DNA from: Flavobacteriaceae bacterium
GTDB taxonomy: Bacteria; Bacteroidota; Bacteroidia; Flavobacteriales; Flavobacteriaceae
NCBI GenBank assembly: GCA_029249225.1
Contig: JAQWHT010000070.1
Span: forward strand, 1-39,150
Length of the DNA stretch: 39,150 nt
Direction: 5' to 3'
Shown: in pieces, positions 36,207-39,150 of the stretch
Numbering within the stretch: the first letter of the stretch is position 1
Layout: every line of letters starts with the position of its first letter
Made by a program: the position numbers and the translations under genes
Notes under the pieces: model-generated
The model's input: only the letters and a program-made list of their open reading frames with translations
Database searches by the model: none
What the model was told of the DNA's origin: nothing

Positions 36207-36254
36207 AATTAAAGATTATTTTTTTTAAATTATTGCTCCAAATTTTAAAAAATA

Positions 36255-37124
36255 ATGCGGCGCCTCATTTTTACTCTATGCACAAACTGTGTGCTGATAA
36301 CCTCAATTGTCCAAGGGCAACTGGCTTTTTATGGAGATGTTTTTGTGAGTAGTAACAACCAACTTCACATCGCTTTCCAAAACACTTACTTTAATGGAAG
36401 TAAAATAAAAACTGCTGGTGAGGGTGCTTCTGAGGGAGTCGTATCCTTTAGCTCACAAAGTCGATGGCAAAAATTAAAGAAAAACTCCTTCGTGGAAGGA
36501 AGTGTTAAAATTTACCATAAAGGAGTGTTTAGCTTTCCAATTGGTTCTGAAGACACCTTCAGCCCCATAACACTTGAGCTTCTTGAAAACTCGGGCTTTA
36601 TTCAAACTAAATTTACAAAATCAGTGCCCCATTCCTTTGCTCAATTAAACAACACTTTCGAAACCCCTTTTTATCATTATTGGAGTTGGCAATCCAAAGG
36701 TGAAGTTACAGCAAGAATAAAAGCTTATTGGTTTGAACAACATCGTCTTGATCGATTGTCTTTTGCCAGAATCAATCCAACAGAACTTTATGTTGCACTC
36801 TATCTAAATTCAAAATGGGAAGCTGTTTTAGGACATCACGCACCTAATCCTTTTACGCTTCAAAAACCACTAAAACAAAAAGCAAAAAAACTATTTATGC
36901 TACAATCAAAGCAATTTAATTATATAGACTCCCCAAAAGATACCCAATTTGGATTTTTAGCTCAGGAACTTGAAAAAGTTTATCCTGAACTGGTTTATGG
37001 AGTCTCAGAAAATGACACAATTGGAAGTATTAATTATCTTGGGCTTATCCCACTTTTACTGGAAGTGGTACAAAAACAACAAAAAAAAATCGATCAGTTA
37101 AAAAAAGAAATAAAAAAAATGTAG
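36255..37124 (+). CDS. Secreted protein with C-terminal S74/endosialidase-chaperone-like segment
   Basis: A 289-residue protein with an N-terminal signal peptide (about 1-21, ending SIVQG). The body has beta-rich features seen in Bacteroidota surface proteins (about 22-200, with YHKGVFSFPIGSEDTFSPI at 87-105). The C-terminus (about 208-289) resembles the second half of Peptidase_S74: QFGFLAQELEKVYPELV, then INYLGLIPLLLEVVQKQQ and a terminal coiled coil. The first half of S74, with the SDxxxK autocleavage serine and lysine, is missing, so self-processing is unlikely. The coiled coil suggests trimerisation. Its stop abuts the rhodanese gene on the other strand. Confidence 0.6.
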   Translation: MRRLIFTLCTNCVLITSIVQGQLAFYGDVFVSSNNQLHIAFQNTYFNGSKIKTAGEGASEGVVSFSSQSRWQKLKKNSFVEGSVKIYHKGVFSFPIGSEDTFSPITLELLENSGFIQTKFTKSVPHSFAQLNNTFETPFYHYWSWQSKGEVTARIKAYWFEQHRLDRLSFARINPTELYVALYLNSKWEAVLGHHAPNPFTLQKPLKQKAKKLFMLQSKQFNYIDSPKDTQFGFLAQELEKVYPELVYGVSENDTIGSINYLGLIPLLLEVVQKQQKKIDQLKKEIKKM

Positions 37125-37466
37125 TTACCAATTGTTGTACCCACCTTGAAGTTCGTATACTTTTTTAAACCCCAAGGACTTCATCAGAGAAGCCGCCATA
37201 GCACTTCTACCTCCTACTGCACAATAAACCAGAAGTGGTTGTTCTTTGCTTAAAGTTAATATTTGAGTGTTAAAATTAGGAGAATTAAAATCAATATTTA
37301 TTGCATTGTTAATGTAACCTTCAGCAAATTCTTTTGGAGTTCGAACATCAACTAAGGTATAGTTTTTTTGCATGAGTTGTTGGAAAGTTTCTTTCTCTAC
37401 AGTTTCAACAACATTTGTTTCCCTCGCGCAGGAAATCATTAATACCAAAAGAATTAATTTTTTCAT
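37125..37466 (-). CDS. Rhodanese-like lipoprotein
   Basis: A 113-residue exported single-domain rhodanese. The signal peptide ends in lipobox LMISC (Cys13), so it is likely lipid-anchored in the periplasm or outer membrane. The rhodanese domain has VDVRTPKEFAEGYI and an active-site loop CAVGGRS with catalytic Cys, followed by ELQGGYNNW. It probably carries sulfane sulfur or acts in redox handling; the substrate is unknown. Its stop directly abuts the stop of the S74-like gene on the opposite strand. Confidence 0.88.
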   Translation of the reverse strand: MKKLILLVLMISCARETNVVETVEKETFQQLMQKNYTLVDVRTPKEFAEGYINNAINIDFNSPNFNTQILTLSKEQPLLVYCAVGGRSAMAASLMKSLGFKKVYELQGGYNNW

Positions 37467-37550
37467 TATAAATTAGTTTAAAGACCATGGAAGAATAAAC
37501 GACAAAGTGTGTCCAATTTCCAATAAACAATTTATTACAAAAATTTATAT

Positions 37551-38372
37551 CTATAACATAAAGTCAAAAAAATAAATACACCCCAACCAAACAATGGGGA
37601 TTCCCTCTACCCAAAATCGAGCATAATAGGGAGATTGGTTTTCATCACTTCGCCATAGAAGGACAGCCAAAATAAGAAATGCTACTAAAGTACCCAATGC
37701 AAAAGAAGAGAGTACTTCAAAAATAAATACTGATAAAAGAGAACCAAAACCCAAAAGAATAAGACCTATTTTTTTTACTATAAGAACACCAAACTGTTGT
37801 GGTAAAGTTTGTAAACTTGGTTCGTCAAAATTCATATCTCCAATCTCAAAAGGAAGAATAGCAACATAAATATAAATCCCCTGTAAAACCGAAAGCTTAA
37901 AAAAAAGAAGAAGGTCAAGAACTGATACAGAAGCCAGAGGAACTCCAACAGTTAAACACACCCAACTAAAAACAACCAAATACAATTTCCACCCTTTTTT
38001 ATTCCGCCAATTTGAAGTGTTGTACGAAAGGGGAGTAGAATATCCCATCACCAAAAAACTACCTAGTAGTGCAAAAACTAAAACTAAACGTGGAAGTAAG
38101 AAAATTACAATCATACTCAGCACTAAGGAACCGATCGTAAGGACAACAAATAAAGTATTTAACTTACTGAAGTTTAGAGTTGTAAAACTTGGGGAAAATT
38201 TAATAAAATTATAAGCTGAAAATGCTGAAGAAAAAATAAATATTAACAAAGGTAAATTGTTTTCTATCTCTGCGACCTCCATACTTATTTGTGCTAAAGC
38301 GAGGACAGATAAAGCTACGTGAATACTGGACTTAATGTAAAAATCAAGTGCTATTTTAATAACATTTAGCAT
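37551..38372 (-). CDS. UbiA-like polytopic membrane protein
   Basis: An integral membrane protein of about 273 residues with roughly eight hydrophobic segments. One loop reads PFEIGDMNFDEPSLQTLPQQFG in two parts (PFEIGDMNFDEP, SLQTLPQQFG). It resembles the second aspartate motif of UbiA prenyltransferases, with D179 and D183. The first motif, normally NDxxD, reads AYNFIKF here and has no aspartate. It may therefore be a divergent or non-catalytic UbiA relative. I chose the ATG at 38372 (MLNVIKIALDFYIKSSIHVAL) over 38408, since homologues start close to DFYIxSSIHVAL. Confidence 0.65.
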   Translation of the reverse strand: MLNVIKIALDFYIKSSIHVALSVLALAQISMEVAEIENNLPLLIFIFSSAFSAYNFIKFSPSFTTLNFSKLNTLFVVLTIGSLVLSMIVIFLLPRLVLVFALLGSFLVMGYSTPLSYNTSNWRNKKGWKLYLVVFSWVCLTVGVPLASVSVLDLLLFFKLSVLQGIYIYVAILPFEIGDMNFDEPSLQTLPQQFGVLIVKKIGLILLGFGSLLSVFIFEVLSSFALGTLVAFLILAVLLWRSDENQSPYYARFWVEGIPIVWLGCIYFFDFML

Positions 38373-38467
38373 ATGTAAATATCGAAACTTTAACACAGTT
38401 GTATTCAAATTTTGAAAAAGTTTTAATTGAAAGGAAAATTAAAGTCAAAAATTTAATGAAGATGTAC

Positions 38468-38475
38468 TATTTTTG
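38468..38475 (+). promoter_or_regulatory. -7 element for gcvP
   Basis: TATTTTTG matches TAnnTTTG, 16 bp before the gcvP ATG. No TTG at a standard -33 position. Confidence 0.45.
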
Positions 38476-38491
38476 AGAATAATTTACGCTA

Positions 38492-39150
38492 ATGAGAACG
38501 GATAAGTTTGTTGAAAGACACATCGGACCTAATGACGAAGAAGTAAAAAAAATGTTAACAAAAATCAGTGCAAGTTCCATTGATGAATTGTTGCAAGAAA
38601 CCATACCAGCTAGTATTCGTCTAGATAATCCACTAGACTTAGAGGAGGGTATTAGCGAATTTGAATTTGCTAAGCACATTCAAGATTTAGGCAGAAAGAA
38701 TGAAAACTTTACCAATTTTATTGGTTTGGGCTATCATCCTGCAATTACTCCTGCGGTCATTCAAAGAAATATACTTGAAAACCCAGGTTGGTATACGGCT
38801 TATACCCCTTACCAGGCTGAAATAGCTCAAGGACGTTTGGAAGCCCTTTTTAACTTTCAAACTGTAGTTTGTGATTTGACAGGCATGGAGCTTGCCAATG
38901 CCTCGCTACTTGATGAGAGTACAGCTGCAGCAGAGGCCATGACCATGCTCTTCGGTGCACGAACAAGAACACAAAAGAAGAAAGCGGCTTGTCAATTTTT
39001 TGTAGACGAAAATATTCTACCACAAACACTTTCGTTACTCTACACTAGAGCAACCCCACTAGGTATTGAATTAGTTGTAGGAAATCCAGACACCAAAGAG
39101 TTCAACGACTCTTTTTTTGGTTCAATTTTCCAGTATCCAGGTAAAAATGG
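38492..39150 (+). CDS. gcvP: Glycine dehydrogenase (P protein), 5' part
   Basis: PLP-dependent decarboxylase of the glycine cleavage system. About 219 codons are present before the window ends. The N-terminus MRTDKFVERHIGPNDEEVKKML is diagnostic. Further conserved stretches are FIGLGYHPAITPAVIQRNI, GWYTAYTPYQAEIAQGRLEAL and ANASLLDESTAAAEAM. The PLP-lysine lies in the part beyond the window. It diverges from the UbiA-like gene across a 119-bp spacer. Confidence 0.95.
   Translation, partial: MRTDKFVERHIGPNDEEVKKMLTKISASSIDELLQETIPASIRLDNPLDLEEGISEFEFAKHIQDLGRKNENFTNFIGLGYHPAITPAVIQRNILENPGWYTAYTPYQAEIAQGRLEALFNFQTVVCDLTGMELANASLLDESTAAAEAMTMLFGARTRTQKKKAACQFFVDENILPQTLSLLYTRATPLGIELVVGNPDTKEFNDSFFGSIFQYPGKN

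Noticed and set aside
38467-38679. 70-codon open frame on the minus strand at the gcvP start
   Set aside because: Antisense to the highly conserved gcvP N-terminus; no sign of coding on its own.

Overview
The window is AT-rich chromosomal DNA from a member of the Bacteroidota, almost certainly Flavobacteriia. Four things point there: a gldB-gldC gliding-motility pair; an FtsZ with a very long acidic linker and a flavobacterial-type C-terminus; -7 promoter elements of the form TAnnTTTG; and flavobacterial forms of MraY, FtsI and DnaG. Gene content is mostly core housekeeping and tightly packed. No gap exceeds 300 bp (the longest, between mraZ and the hydrolase gene, is 176 bp). I saw no tRNA, rRNA, CRISPR array, insertion sequence or prophage.

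Region 1 (1-15506, minus strand) is a complete division and cell wall (dcw) operon, read right to left: mraZ, rsmH, ftsL-like, ftsI, murE, mraY, murD, ftsW, murG, murC, ftsQ, ftsA, ftsZ, then the first codons of a further gene. Most junctions overlap by 1 to 20 bp. murF and ddl are not in the cluster. In front of mraZ lies a -7 element and, just upstream of it, three perfect 10-bp direct repeats on a GTGG core. These look like the operator MraZ uses to control its own operon.

Region 2 (15683-19930) holds an alpha/beta hydrolase and engB on the plus strand, the gldB-gldC pair on the minus strand, then nadE and a LuxR-type response regulator on the plus strand. The regulator carries an in-frame TAG at codon 15 and has Glu where the phospho-accepting Asp should be. 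engB and gldC converge on a hairpin terminator. gldB and nadE diverge from nearly overlapping -7 elements.

Region 3 (19927-32457, minus strand) runs from adk through obgE, mpl, radC, a polysaccharide-deacetylase-like gene, a HAD phosphatase, a MazG-like gene, aroA, queA, rlmN and a polyprenyl diphosphate synthase to dnaG. DnaG lacks all four zinc ligands of its N-terminal domain. A strong hairpin sits between queA and rlmN.

Region 4 (32541-39150) has purK, purE, an M3 metallopeptidase and a secreted S74-like protein on the plus strand, a rhodanese lipoprotein and a UbiA-like membrane protein on the minus strand, and the start of gcvP running off the right edge.

The genes work together mainly in peptidoglycan synthesis and recycling (Mur enzymes, MraY, FtsI/FtsW, Mpl), septum assembly (FtsZ/A/Q/L), and purine, NAD and isoprenoid supply. 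I found no clear new multi-gene system. The most unusual items are the interrupted regulator, the zinc-less primase, the deacetylase relative that appears to have lost its metal ligands, and the MraZ operator.
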